Shown: one piece after another, positions 30,993 through 38,344 of the stretch
How positions within the stretch are numbered: the first letter of the stretch is position 1
Layout of the letters: each line of letters starts with the position of its first letter
Assembly (NCBI GenBank): GCA_035259145.1
Contig: DATFWQ010000020.1
Location: 1-38,344 of the forward strand
Source: CF-161 sp035259145
GTDB lineage: Bacteria; Chloroflexota; Dormibacteria; Dormibacterales; Dormibacteraceae
DNA: 38,344 bases
Reading direction: 5' to 3'
The notes under the pieces: generated by a model
Database searches by the model: none
Seen by the model: only the letters and a program-made list of their open reading frames with translations
Told to the model about the DNA's origin: nothing
Program-made: the position numbers and the translations under genes

Positions 30993-32048
30993 ATGAGCAA
31001 TCAGGTGACGGCTCCGCAGGCGCCGCCGGGGCTGCTCGCTGACGAGCGGCTCCGTCGGACCAGCCTCCTATCGAGGCTCCTCAGCCGCCCGGAGCTGGGG
31101 GCCGTGGCGGGGACGATAGCCGTCTGGATCTTCTTCGCGATCGTCGCCGGCAGCGGCTTCCTGACCGCATCGGGGACGAATGCCTACCTGCAGGTGGCAG
31201 CCGAGATCGGCATCCTGGCGGTGCCCGTGTCGCTGCTGATGATCGGAGGCGAGTTCGACCTCTCGATCGGCACCATGATCGGCGCCGCCGGCATGATCAT
31301 CGCCCTCCTGGCCGGGACGTACGGTTACCCGTTCTGGTTCGGCATCGGCATAGCCGCCATCTTCGCCCTCGTGGTCGGCTTTCTCAACGGGCTGATCGTG
31401 GTCTGGACCCGGCTTCCCTCGTTCATCGTGACGCTGGGCACCCAGTTCATCCTGGCGGGCGTCACCATCGGTATGACGCGCCACCTGACCGGGCTGACCA
31501 CCATCGGACAGCTGGACGTGGCCCAGGGATTCGCCGCCGCCCACGCCATCTTCGCCACCAAGCTGGGCGGTGTATACGCAATCTCGATCGTCTGGTGGCT
31601 CGCCATCGTGGCGCTGGCGACCTGGGTCCTGCTGCGCACCCGCTTTGGCAACTGGACGTATGGAGCGGGCGGCAACGCCGAAGCCGCCCGCAACCTCGGC
31701 GTGCCGGTGGCGCGGGTCAAGATCTTGCTCTTCATGTGCACGGCGCTGGCGGCCTGGCTGGTGGCCACGATCGAGGCGTCGTCTTTCAAGAATTCGGATG
31801 TCCTGCGCGGCACCGGCCGGGAGTTCGAGGCGATCATCGCCACTGTTATCGGTGGAACGCTGCTTACCGGAGGCTACGGCTCCGTGATCGGCCCCGCGCT
31901 GGGCGCGCTGATCTTCGGCATGGTTTCGCAGGGCATCGTCATCGCCGGCGTCGACTCCGACTGGTACAAGGCATTCCTGGGCGGCATGTTGATCCTGGCG
32001 GTGCTGCTCAACAACTACATCCGCCGCCGGGTGGGGGAGCGGAGATGA
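30993..32048 (+). CDS. Sugar ABC transporter permease (RbsC-type)
   Basis: A 351-residue membrane permease. ATG 30993 with GGGAGG 10 bases upstream; GTG 30984 is the alternative. About ten spans, with family markers ILAVPVSLLMIGGEFDLSIG, GLIVVWTRLPSFIVTLGTQF, TYGAGGNAEAARNLGVPVAR (the EAA-like coupling loop) and TVIGGTLLTGGYGSVIGPAL. It would form a homodimeric pore with the ATPase encoded next (ATGA overlap). It lies 36 bases after the binding-protein stop, which suits a transcript level drop between the binding protein and the membrane parts. Confidence 0.93.
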   Translation: MSNQVTAPQAPPGLLADERLRRTSLLSRLLSRPELGAVAGTIAVWIFFAIVAGSGFLTASGTNAYLQVAAEIGILAVPVSLLMIGGEFDLSIGTMIGAAGMIIALLAGTYGYPFWFGIGIAAIFALVVGFLNGLIVVWTRLPSFIVTLGTQFILAGVTIGMTRHLTGLTTIGQLDVAQGFAAAHAIFATKLGGVYAISIVWWLAIVALATWVLLRTRFGNWTYGAGGNAEAARNLGVPVARVKILLFMCTALAAWLVATIEASSFKNSDVLRGTGREFEAIIATVIGGTLLTGGYGSVIGPALGALIFGMVSQGIVIAGVDSDWYKAFLGGMLILAVLLNNYIRRRVGERR

Positions 32049-32881
32049 GCGATAACGGCGCTAAGCCACTGATCGAAGTCGAAAGCATCTCCAAGACGTT
32101 CGGCAGCGTGCTCGCGGTCCAGGACATCTCCATGAAAGTCACGGCGGGCGAGGTCATGTGCCTGCTGGGGGACAACGGTGCCGGCAAGTCGACGCTGATC
32201 AAGATGCTCTCGGGGGTCTATCAGCCCGATTCCGGCCGGTACGTGGTTGACGGCAGGCAGGTCAGCTTCTCCTCACCCCGCGACGCGCTGGCGCACGGCA
32301 TCGCCACGGTCTATCAGGACCTGGCGATGATCCCGCTGATGTCCATCTCGCGCAACTTCTTCCTGGGTGAGGAGCCGACCAAATGGATCTGGCCGCTCCG
32401 GCGCTTCGACGTGGCCAGGGCTGACGCGATCGTGCGCAAGGAGCTTGCTCAGATGGGAATCTCCGTCCGCGACACGAGCCAGCCGGTGGGCACGCTGTCG
32501 GGCGGTGAGAGGCAGTCGGTTGCAATCGCCCGCGCCGTCTATTTCGGCGCACGGGTGCTCATCCTCGACGAGCCGACATCGGCGCTTGGCGTCAAGCAGG
32601 CCGGCGTCGTCCTGAGGTACGTGGTCCAGGCAAAGCAGCGTGGCTGCGGGGTGATCTTCATAACCCACAACCCGCACCACGCCTGGCTGGTTGGTGACCG
32701 TTTCACGATCCTGAACCGCGGGCGTAGCCTGGGAACGTACACAAGGTCGCAAGCGCCCGAGATACCCGTGGTGGAACGCCCCGCCGCTCCCGAGATCACG
32801 CTCGAGGAGCTCGTCTCGATGATGGCCGGCGGCCGCGAGCTGGCCGAGCTTAGCCACGAGCTCAAGGGCGTCGGCGCGTGA
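32045..32881 (+). CDS. Sugar ABC transporter ATP-binding protein, single-domain (FrcA-type)
   Basis: A 278-residue ATPase. Walker A GDNGAGKST (42-50), signature LSGGERQ (151-157), Walker B VLILDEP (171-177), and the His switch in IFITHNPHH. Unlike the double-length RbsA/XylG/MglA proteins of most sugar importers (about 500 residues), it has one nucleotide-binding domain and a short C-terminal extension (PEITLEELVSMMAGG), like FrcA; two copies would be needed. ATG 32045 overlaps the permease stop, and its own TGA overlaps the MmsA start. Function: drives import of the sugar (probably inositol). Confidence 0.93.
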   Translation: MSDNGAKPLIEVESISKTFGSVLAVQDISMKVTAGEVMCLLGDNGAGKSTLIKMLSGVYQPDSGRYVVDGRQVSFSSPRDALAHGIATVYQDLAMIPLMSISRNFFLGEEPTKWIWPLRRFDVARADAIVRKELAQMGISVRDTSQPVGTLSGGERQSVAIARAVYFGARVLILDEPTSALGVKQAGVVLRYVVQAKQRGCGVIFITHNPHHAWLVGDRFTILNRGRSLGTYTRSQAPEIPVVERPAAPEITLEELVSMMAGGRELAELSHELKGVGA

Positions 32882-34305
32882 TCGCGAACCTGATCGGGCC
32901 TCGGTGGGAGCGCCCCGACGTCGGGACGCTCCCGGTCTACAACCCGGCGACGGGGGAGGTGATCGAGCAGGTCCCCCTATCCGGCGCCGCTGAGGTCGAG
33001 GCCGCCGTGTCGGCGGCGGCCGCCGCCTTTCCAGGCTGGTCGCGGACGCCGGTGATGGAGCGGGTGCGGCTGATGTTCCGCTTCAAGCAGCTTCTGGAAG
33101 AGCACTTCGGAGAGCTTGCCGCGATCGTGACCAGGCACCACGGGAAGACGCTGGACGAAGCCCGAGGCGAGGTGCGCCGCGGCATCGAGGTGGTCGACTT
33201 CGCCTGCGGAGCGCCCACGCTGCTCCAGGGCCGGACGCTGCGCGAGGTGTCCAGCGGGGTGGACCAGGACGTCTATCGATATCCGGTCGGTGTCTGCGCG
33301 GGGATCCCACCATTCAACTTCCCCGTGATGATCCCGCTCTGGATGTTCCCTCTAGCGGTCGTCGCAGGCAACACGTTCGTCTTCAAGCCCTCGGAGCGGA
33401 CGCCTCTGGGCGCGGTGCGGCTGGCGGAGCTCTTCCTGGAGGCGGGCTTCCCCGAAGGCGTGCTCAACGTGGTGCACGGCGCACGCGAGGCCGTGGACGC
33501 ACTGCTCGCCCAACCACACGTGCGCGCGATCTCCTTCGTGGGGTCGGAGCCGGTCGCCCGTCACATCTACGAGGTCGCCGCGGCGCACGGCAAGCGCGTG
33601 CAGGCGCTGGGCGGCGCCAAGAACCACATCGTGGTCATGCCGGACGCAGACCTCGAGCTGGCTGTCCCGGCCATCCTGGGCTCGGCGTTCGGCAACGCCG
33701 GCGAGCGGTGCCTGGCGGGCAGCGTCGCGGTCGCAGTTGCCGGGGCATCACGGACGCTGCTGGAGCCGCTCAAGGAGCAGACCCGGGCGCTGCGCGTCGG
33801 TCCAGGCGACCAGCCTGACGTCCAGGTGGGCCCGCTGATTCGGGACGAGCACCGCCGCAAGGTGGTCGGCTACGTGGAGCGCGGTGTGGCGGAGGGCGCG
33901 CGCCTTCTGGTGGACGGCCGCTCCGAGCTTCAGCGGCCGGGCTTCTTCCTGGGTCCGACCGTTCTGGACGGCGTCACGCCCGAGATGGCGGTTGGGCGGG
34001 AGGAGATCTTCGGCCCGGTGCTCTCGGTAGAGCACGTGGGCAGTCTGGAGGAGGCCATCGCACAGGCCAACCGGGTGGCGCTCGGCAACATGGCGGTCAT
34101 CTTCACGAGCAGCGGCCGCTCTGCCCGTGAGTTCCGCGAGCGGGTCGAGGCCGGGATGTGCGGAATCAACGTGCCGGTGGCGCAGCCGTTCGCGTTCTTC
34201 CCCTTCTCCGGGTGGAAGGGGTCGTTCTACGGCGACCTGCACGTCCACGGCACGGACGGCGTCGACTTCTACACGCGCAAGAAGGTGGTGGTATCGCGCT
34301 GGTGA
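32878..34305 (+). CDS. mmsA: Methylmalonate-semialdehyde dehydrogenase, CoA-acylating
   Basis: A 475-residue aldehyde dehydrogenase (also named IolA) that turns malonate semialdehyde into acetyl-CoA in the last step of inositol breakdown, and acts in valine breakdown too. Start GTG 32878 in a GTGA overlap. Markers: GVCAGIPPFNFPVMIPLWMF (Asn147 of the oxyanion hole), VQALGGAKNHIVVMPDADLE (CoA-acylating subtype, which lacks the general-base Glu of normal ALDHs), and FGNAGERCLAGS with catalytic Cys278. C-terminal GSFYGDLHVHGTDGVDFYTR is diagnostic of MmsA. Its stop overlaps iolC (GTGA). Confidence 0.95.
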   Translation: MIANLIGPRWERPDVGTLPVYNPATGEVIEQVPLSGAAEVEAAVSAAAAAFPGWSRTPVMERVRLMFRFKQLLEEHFGELAAIVTRHHGKTLDEARGEVRRGIEVVDFACGAPTLLQGRTLREVSSGVDQDVYRYPVGVCAGIPPFNFPVMIPLWMFPLAVVAGNTFVFKPSERTPLGAVRLAELFLEAGFPEGVLNVVHGAREAVDALLAQPHVRAISFVGSEPVARHIYEVAAAHGKRVQALGGAKNHIVVMPDADLELAVPAILGSAFGNAGERCLAGSVAVAVAGASRTLLEPLKEQTRALRVGPGDQPDVQVGPLIRDEHRRKVVGYVERGVAEGARLLVDGRSELQRPGFFLGPTVLDGVTPEMAVGREEIFGPVLSVEHVGSLEEAIAQANRVALGNMAVIFTSSGRSAREFRERVEAGMCGINVPVAQPFAFFPFSGWKGSFYGDLHVHGTDGVDFYTRKKVVVSRW

Positions 34306-35246
34306 GGTGGCGCGAACTCGAGATCATCACAATGGGGCGCGTCGGTGTTGACCTGTATCCCGAGCAGATCGGGGTGCCACTGGCTGGGGTGAAGACGTTC
34401 AGCAAGTCGCTGGGTGGCAGTGCGACCAACGTGGCGGTCGCCGCCAGCCGGCTCGGTCACAGCGCAGCTGTGATCACGAAGGTGGGCGACGACCCGTTTG
34501 GCCCGTACGTCCGGGGCGCGCTTGCCGAGTTCGGCGTCGACGCCCGCTGGGTCGGCACCGACCCTGACCTGCGAACGCCAATCGTCTTCTGCGAGATCTT
34601 TCCGCCCGACCACTTCCCGCTTCTCTTCTACCGGCAGCCGAAGGCTCCGGACATGAACCTCCGCACCGAGGAGCTCGACCTCGAGGCGATCGCGGCGGTG
34701 CCGCTCTTCTGGACCACCGGCACCGGGCTCTCCGACGAGCCCAGCCGCTCCGCCACGCTCGCCGCGATGCGCGCCCGCGCCGGCGGAATCACCGTCCACG
34801 ACCTGGACTACCGGCCGATGTTCTGGCCGGATGTCACCGAGGCGCGGCGATTCGCGGCCGAGGCCGTGCGGATGTCGACTGTGGTGGTCGGGAACCTGGA
34901 CGAGGTCGAGATGGCGGTGGGCACGCGCGACGCCGAGGCCGCCGCTGACGCCCTTCTTCAGCTGGGCGCTCAGCTGGCGATCGTCAAGCGCGGGCCGGCC
35001 GGCGTCTATGCGAGGCGCGGAGAAGATGTCGCGGAGGTGCCGCCGGTGCCGGTCGAGGTGGTCTGCGGCGTCGGCGCGGGCGACGCCTTTGGCGGCGCGC
35101 TGTGCCACGGTCTGCTGCTGGAGTGGGAGCTGGGCCGGACCATGCTCTTCGCCAACGCCGCCGGGGCGATAGTCGCGTCGCGGCTGGCTTGTGCGGACGC
35201 CATGCCGACCGTCGGCGAGGTCGAGGCGCTGCTGCAGCGTGCGTGA
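34302..35246 (+). CDS. iolC: 5-Dehydro-2-deoxygluconokinase (PfkB family)
   Basis: A 314-residue sugar kinase. Start GTG 34302 in the GTGA overlap. It begins with a strand and the IolC marker ITMGRVGVDLYPEQIGVPLA, then TFSKSLGGSATNVAVAASRL (PfkB N-terminal GG), and VCGVGAGDAFGGALCHGLL with the catalytic Asp261 and the GAGD anion hole. IolC phosphorylates 5-dehydro-2-deoxy-gluconate; the product is cleaved by an IolJ aldolase. Some IolC proteins carry a C-terminal DUF2090 aldolase-like part, which is absent here. There are 36 bases before iolD. Confidence 0.93.
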   Translation: MRWRELEIITMGRVGVDLYPEQIGVPLAGVKTFSKSLGGSATNVAVAASRLGHSAAVITKVGDDPFGPYVRGALAEFGVDARWVGTDPDLRTPIVFCEIFPPDHFPLLFYRQPKAPDMNLRTEELDLEAIAAVPLFWTTGTGLSDEPSRSATLAAMRARAGGITVHDLDYRPMFWPDVTEARRFAAEAVRMSTVVVGNLDEVEMAVGTRDAEAAADALLQLGAQLAIVKRGPAGVYARRGEDVAEVPPVPVEVVCGVGAGDAFGGALCHGLLLEWELGRTMLFANAAGAIVASRLACADAMPTVGEVEALLQRA

Positions 35247-35282
35247 CGTGCCGGCCCGCCTCACCCCGCGGGACGAGCCGGG

Positions 35283-37166
35283 ATGACCAACCTGCGGCTC
35301 ACGATGGCGCAGGCGCTCCTGCGCTTCCTCGCCGCGCAGCAGGTCGAGAGAGACGGCGTCACCCGGCGCTTCTTCGGGGGCTGCTTCGGCATCTTCGGCC
35401 ACGGCAACGTCGCAGGCCTGGGCCAGGCGCTGCAGGAGCGGCCAGACCTGCTGACCTTCTACCCGGCGCGCAACGAGCAGGCGATGGTGCACGCGGCGGC
35501 GGGCTACGCGAGGATGCGCAACAGACTGGGAGCACTGGCCTGCACGTCCAGCATCGGCCCGGGCGCCACGAACATGGTCACGGGCGCCGCCTGCGCGACG
35601 ATCAACCGGCTGCCGGTGCTGCTACTGCCCGGGGACGTATTCGCCTCCCGACGACCCGACCCCGTGCTGCAGCAGCTGGAGGTGCCGTGGCAGGGCGATT
35701 GCTCCGTCAACGACTGTTTTCAGCCTGTCTCCCGGTACTGGGACCGTATCAGCCGGCCGGAGCAGCTCATTCCAGCGGCGCTGGCCGCGATGCGGGTGCT
35801 CACCAACCAGGCGGAGACTGGCGCGGTGACGCTGGCGCTGCCGCAGGACGTGCAGGCCGAGGCTTACGACTACCCTGCCGATTTCTTCGAGGCGCGCGTC
35901 TGGCGGGTCGCGCGATCGCTGCCGGACGAGGTTGCGCTGGACCGGGCTGCCGAGCTCATCCGCTCTTCACAGCGGCCGCTTCTTGTCGCCGGCGGAGGCG
36001 TGATCTACTCCGAGGCGACCGCGGTTCTTGCCCGCCTGGCAGGCCGGTCCGGCATCCCGGTCGGGGAAACGCAGGCGGGCAAAGGATCACTGCCGTACGA
36101 CCACCCGAGCTGCATGGGCGCCGTCGGCGCCACAGGCACCCTGGCGGCCAACCGGCTGGCGGCCGAGGCAGACCTGGTGATCGGCGTCGGGACTCGCTGG
36201 AGCGACTTCACCACGGCGTCCAGGACGGCCTTCCGAGCCGGCGGCGTCCGCTTCATCAACGTGAACGTCGCGGGGTTCGACGCGCTGAAGCACGCCGGGC
36301 TGCCGCTGCTCGGCGACGCCAGGGCGACGCTCGAGGCGCTCGAGGGGAGGCTCGCCGGCTGGGCGGTCCCCCTCGGCTACCGGGAGCTGGCCGCGCGCTT
36401 GCAGTCCGAGTGGATGGGCGAGGTCGACCGGCTGTACCACCTCCAGCACGGTCCGCTGCCGGCCCAGAGCGAGGTGCTGGGCGCCGTCAACGAGCTGAGC
36501 GGCCCCCGCGATGTCGTCGTCAGCGCGGCCGGCTCGATGCCGGGAGACCTGCACAAGCTCTGGCGTACACGCGACCCCAAGGGATACCACGTCGAGTACG
36601 GCTACTCGACGATGGGCTACGAGATCGCGGGTGGCCTCGGCGTGAAGATGGCCGACCCAGGCCGCGAGGTGTACGTCCTGGTTGGCGACGGGTCGTATCT
36701 GATGATGGCGCAGGAGATAGTCACGTCGCTGCAGGAGGGGCTGAAGCTGACGGTAGTGCTCGTCGACAACCAGGGCTACAGCTCGATCGGCGCCCTCTCG
36801 AGGTCGCTGGGCACACGCGGCTTTGGCACGCGCCTGCAGCGCCGGGGCGACGGGATGATGGGCGACGACGCCGGCCAGGCCGGCGAATCGCTCCCGCTCG
36901 ATCTGGCGACGAACGCCGCCGGGCTGGGCGCCCACGTCTTCCGTGCACACAACTTAGAGGAGCTGCGCGACGCCCTGGTCGCGGCCAGGGGCGTCGAGCA
37001 GACGGTGGTGGTACACGTGCCGGTCGATCGCTATGAGAGCGTGCCTGCCTACGAGACCTGGTGGGACGTGCCGGTGGCCGAGGTCTCCGACGCCGAGCCG
37101 GTGCGGGAGGCCAGGCAGGCGTACGAGGAGGCGGGCCGGGAGCGCCGCTGGTACCTGCGGCCGTGA
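35283..37166 (+). CDS. iolD: 3D-(3,5/4)-trihydroxycyclohexane-1,2-dione hydrolase
   Basis: A 627-residue thiamine-diphosphate enzyme that opens the ring of the dione to give 5-deoxy-glucuronate. Family markers: FFGGCFGIFGHGNVAGLGQA, TFYPARNEQAMVHAAAGYAR (Glu of the cofactor pocket), TSSIGPGATNMVTGAA, FASRRPDPVLQQLE, VEYGYSTMGYEIAGGLGVKM, and the TPP motif GDGSYLMMAQEIVTSLQEGL with VDNQGYSSIG. The length fits the IolD group, which is longer than most acetolactate-synthase-type enzymes. Start ATG 35283 with GGACGAGC upstream. It ends in a GTGA overlap with iolB. Confidence 0.95.
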   Translation: MTNLRLTMAQALLRFLAAQQVERDGVTRRFFGGCFGIFGHGNVAGLGQALQERPDLLTFYPARNEQAMVHAAAGYARMRNRLGALACTSSIGPGATNMVTGAACATINRLPVLLLPGDVFASRRPDPVLQQLEVPWQGDCSVNDCFQPVSRYWDRISRPEQLIPAALAAMRVLTNQAETGAVTLALPQDVQAEAYDYPADFFEARVWRVARSLPDEVALDRAAELIRSSQRPLLVAGGGVIYSEATAVLARLAGRSGIPVGETQAGKGSLPYDHPSCMGAVGATGTLAANRLAAEADLVIGVGTRWSDFTTASRTAFRAGGVRFINVNVAGFDALKHAGLPLLGDARATLEALEGRLAGWAVPLGYRELAARLQSEWMGEVDRLYHLQHGPLPAQSEVLGAVNELSGPRDVVVSAAGSMPGDLHKLWRTRDPKGYHVEYGYSTMGYEIAGGLGVKMADPGREVYVLVGDGSYLMMAQEIVTSLQEGLKLTVVLVDNQGYSSIGALSRSLGTRGFGTRLQRRGDGMMGDDAGQAGESLPLDLATNAAGLGAHVFRAHNLEELRDALVAARGVEQTVVVHVPVDRYESVPAYETWWDVPVAEVSDAEPVREARQAYEEAGRERRWYLRP

Positions 37167-37957
37167 ACGACCTGCTGGTCAGGAGCTCCGAGGAGCCTGC
37201 ACAGGACGGCTGCCTGCTCCGGGTCACCCCGGAGGCGGCCGGCTGGCGGCACGTCGGCTTCGAGGTCTACCGGCTGGGGCGCGGCGCCCGCCTGGACCGG
37301 GCTACAGACGGGCGAGAGGTCTGCGCCGTGCTGCTCGCGGGCCGGGCAGACGTGACGTTCGCCGGGCGAGAATGGGCGGAGATCGGCCGGCGCGAGTCCG
37401 TTTTCGACGGCGTGCCACCGTACGCCGTTCACGCGCCCCCAGGTGGGACGCTGTCTGTGCGGGCGGTGACCGACGTCGCGGAGCTCGCACTGTGCTGGGC
37501 GCCCGCCTCGACCGGCGTTGCGCCGGTGCTGATCACGCCCGAGGACTGCCGGGTCAGCGTCCGCGGCGAGGGCGTCACCGAGCGGCGCATCCACGATGTG
37601 CTGATGGAGAACCGTGCCGCCGAGGCCCTGCTGATCACGGAGGTGCTGACGCCGGGCGGTCACTGGTCGAGCTACCCGCCTCACAAGCACGACACGGACG
37701 ACCCTCCCCGAGAGCGGTACCTCGAGGAGACCTACTACCACCGCGCGCGGCAGGCCGGTGGCTTCGCGGTGCAGCTGGTCTACACCGCGGACCGCTCGCT
37801 GGACGCCGCGCTGAGGGTTGGCGATGGCGACGTCGTGCTGGTGCCGCGCGGCTATCACCCGGTCAGCGCGGCGCCCGGCTGCGACCTGTACTACCTGAAC
37901 GTGATGGCCGGCCCGGTACGGGAGTGGCGGGTGTCGGTCGATCCCGACTTCAAATAG
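37163..37957 (+). CDS. iolB: 5-Deoxy-glucuronate isomerase
   Basis: A 264-residue bicupin that converts 5-deoxy-glucuronate to 5-dehydro-2-deoxy-gluconate, the IolC substrate. Start GTG 37163, overlapping the iolD stop by 4 bases. N-terminal cupin: REVCAVLLAGRADVTFAGRE and SVFDGVPPYAVHAPPG. C-terminal cupin with the metal site: WSSYPPHKHDTDDPPRERYL (His174, His176) and EETYYHRARQAGGFAVQLVY (Glu and His193), then VLVPRGYHPVSAAPGCDLYY. It is the last gene of the operon; the stop is 13 bases from the convergent PIN gene. Confidence 0.94.
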   Translation: MNDLLVRSSEEPAQDGCLLRVTPEAAGWRHVGFEVYRLGRGARLDRATDGREVCAVLLAGRADVTFAGREWAEIGRRESVFDGVPPYAVHAPPGGTLSVRAVTDVAELALCWAPASTGVAPVLITPEDCRVSVRGEGVTERRIHDVLMENRAAEALLITEVLTPGGHWSSYPPHKHDTDDPPRERYLEETYYHRARQAGGFAVQLVYTADRSLDAALRVGDGDVVLVPRGYHPVSAAPGCDLYYLNVMAGPVREWRVSVDPDFK

Positions 37958-37970
37958 GTTCGCGGCGCGG

Positions 37971-38344
37971 TCAAAGCGTCCCTGGCGGGGCAACCCAACG
38001 GACGGGCTGACTCGTCACCTTGGCGATTGCATCGAAGTCCTGGTCGTAGTGGACGAGGGTAAGGCCGGCTGCCTGAGCGCAGGCCGCGATGATGAGGTCT
38101 GCATGCTTGACTGAACGATGGTGCTGGGGGCCGACCCCGGAAAGCATCTCGTAAACGTCGACGATCCTGGTCCATGCCTCTGTTGGCGTCGGGCAGTTCG
38201 GCAGCGCGTCCAGGCTGGCCCGCTTGACTCGAAACTCGGCCTGGTTGCGCGCCGAGTGAAGGAGTTCCAGCTTGATTTGATCGCAGATGGCGATCTCGCC
38301 GGCCAGCATCTGTTCCCGCCACCAGCTCTTGACCAGCTGATGGC
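37971..38344 (-). CDS. PIN-domain ribonuclease (VapC-like), N-terminus beyond window
   Basis: The frame is open through the right edge; an ATG at 38309 is internal, since upstream codons read HQLVKSWWREQMLAG in frame. Visible: GEIAICDQIKLELLHSARNQ with the second acidic Glu of PIN domains, SVKHADLIIAACAQAAGLTL with the third acidic residue (Asp of HADLIIA), and LVHYDQDFDAIAKV with the fourth (Asp of YDQDF). The first Asp (V-D-T-S) must lie outside. VapC toxins are Mg-dependent RNases that cut tRNA or rRNA and are held by a VapB antitoxin, which, if present, would be encoded beyond the edge. Convergent with iolB. Confidence 0.85.
   Translation of the reverse strand, partial: HQLVKSWWREQMLAGEIAICDQIKLELLHSARNQAEFRVKRASLDALPNCPTPTEAWTRIVDVYEMLSGVGPQHHRSVKHADLIIAACAQAAGLTLVHYDQDFDAIAKVTSQPVRWVAPPGTL

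Noticed and set aside
32728..32742. Possible third operator GGGAACGT inside the ATPase gene
   Set aside because: Only the left half matches (GGGAACGTACAC); not a palindrome.
35102..37036. Very long plus-strand frame overlapping iolC and iolD
   Set aside because: Composition is Arg/Ala/Gly/Pro-rich without any domain, while the overlapping frames encode clear IolC and IolD.
1..38344. tRNA, rRNA, CRISPR arrays, riboswitches, insertion sequences, prophage
   Set aside because: No cloverleaf, regular spaced repeats, transposase or integrase frames were recognised; the gaps between genes are short. The holin-like gene alone does not indicate a prophage.

Overview
This is a strongly GC-rich, gene-dense bacterial window (about 35 protein genes, no tRNA, rRNA, CRISPR array or insertion sequence recognised). 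The mix of genes points to an actinobacterium or a related Terrabacteria lineage (for example Dormibacterota or Chloroflexota): an HNH nuclease of the 13E12/DUF222 type, an LLM flavin (F420-type) oxidoreductase, FadE-type acyl-CoA dehydrogenases, an actinobacterial-type myo-inositol-phosphate synthase, and phosphatidylinositol mannoside (PIM) type lipid genes. GTG and TTG starts and 4-base ATGA/GTGA overlaps are common. The exact taxon cannot be read from this sequence.

Layout. 1-261: end of an HNH nuclease gene. 439-2160 (-): secreted beta-propeller protein. 2328-3458 (-): acyl-CoA dehydrogenase. 3519-6854 (+): tight operon of an unknown small protein, an unusual ferredoxin, a cupin resembling 3-hydroxyanthranilate dioxygenase, an alpha/beta hydrolase and a YtcJ-type amidohydrolase, probably catabolic. 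6877-8088: a membrane protein and a divergent TetR regulator. 8103-9818: adenine-deaminase-like amidohydrolase. 9849-12069: a second acyl-CoA dehydrogenase and a quinone-oxidoreductase-like protein. 12092-15348: ICMT-type methyltransferase, type III polyketide synthase and FAD oxygenase, the gene trio of phenolic-lipid (Srs-like) clusters, with a DUF1801 gene in between and an LLM oxidoreductase upstream. 16315-18203 (-): methyltransferase and a PolX-like PHP protein. 18307-18882: FolE. 18894-19711 (-): two small membrane proteins.

19835-24898 (+) is an inositol-phospholipid operon: ArsR regulator, Ino1, two acyltransferases, a PimA-like mannosyltransferase and a CDP-alcohol phosphatidyltransferase. 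Together they would make inositol phosphate, phosphatidylinositol(-phosphate) and acylated mannosides. 24935-26824 (-) is a three-part membrane fusion protein.

26888-37957 is a myo-inositol catabolic locus: a divergent LacI repressor, then IolG, an IolE-like protein, a sugar ABC importer (binding protein, permease, ATPase), MmsA/IolA, IolC, IolD and IolB, almost all joined by 4-base overlaps. The intergenic region has opposed promoters with overlapping -10 boxes and two GGGAACGTTCCC palindromes. No IolJ aldolase gene is present. 37971 to the end (-) is a PIN-domain (VapC-like) gene running off the window. Thus the window carries genes for making and for degrading inositol a few kilobases apart.

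No gene-free stretch exceeds 300 bases; the longest are 262-438, 2161-2327, 27899-28045 and 19712-19834, described below where they hold signals.
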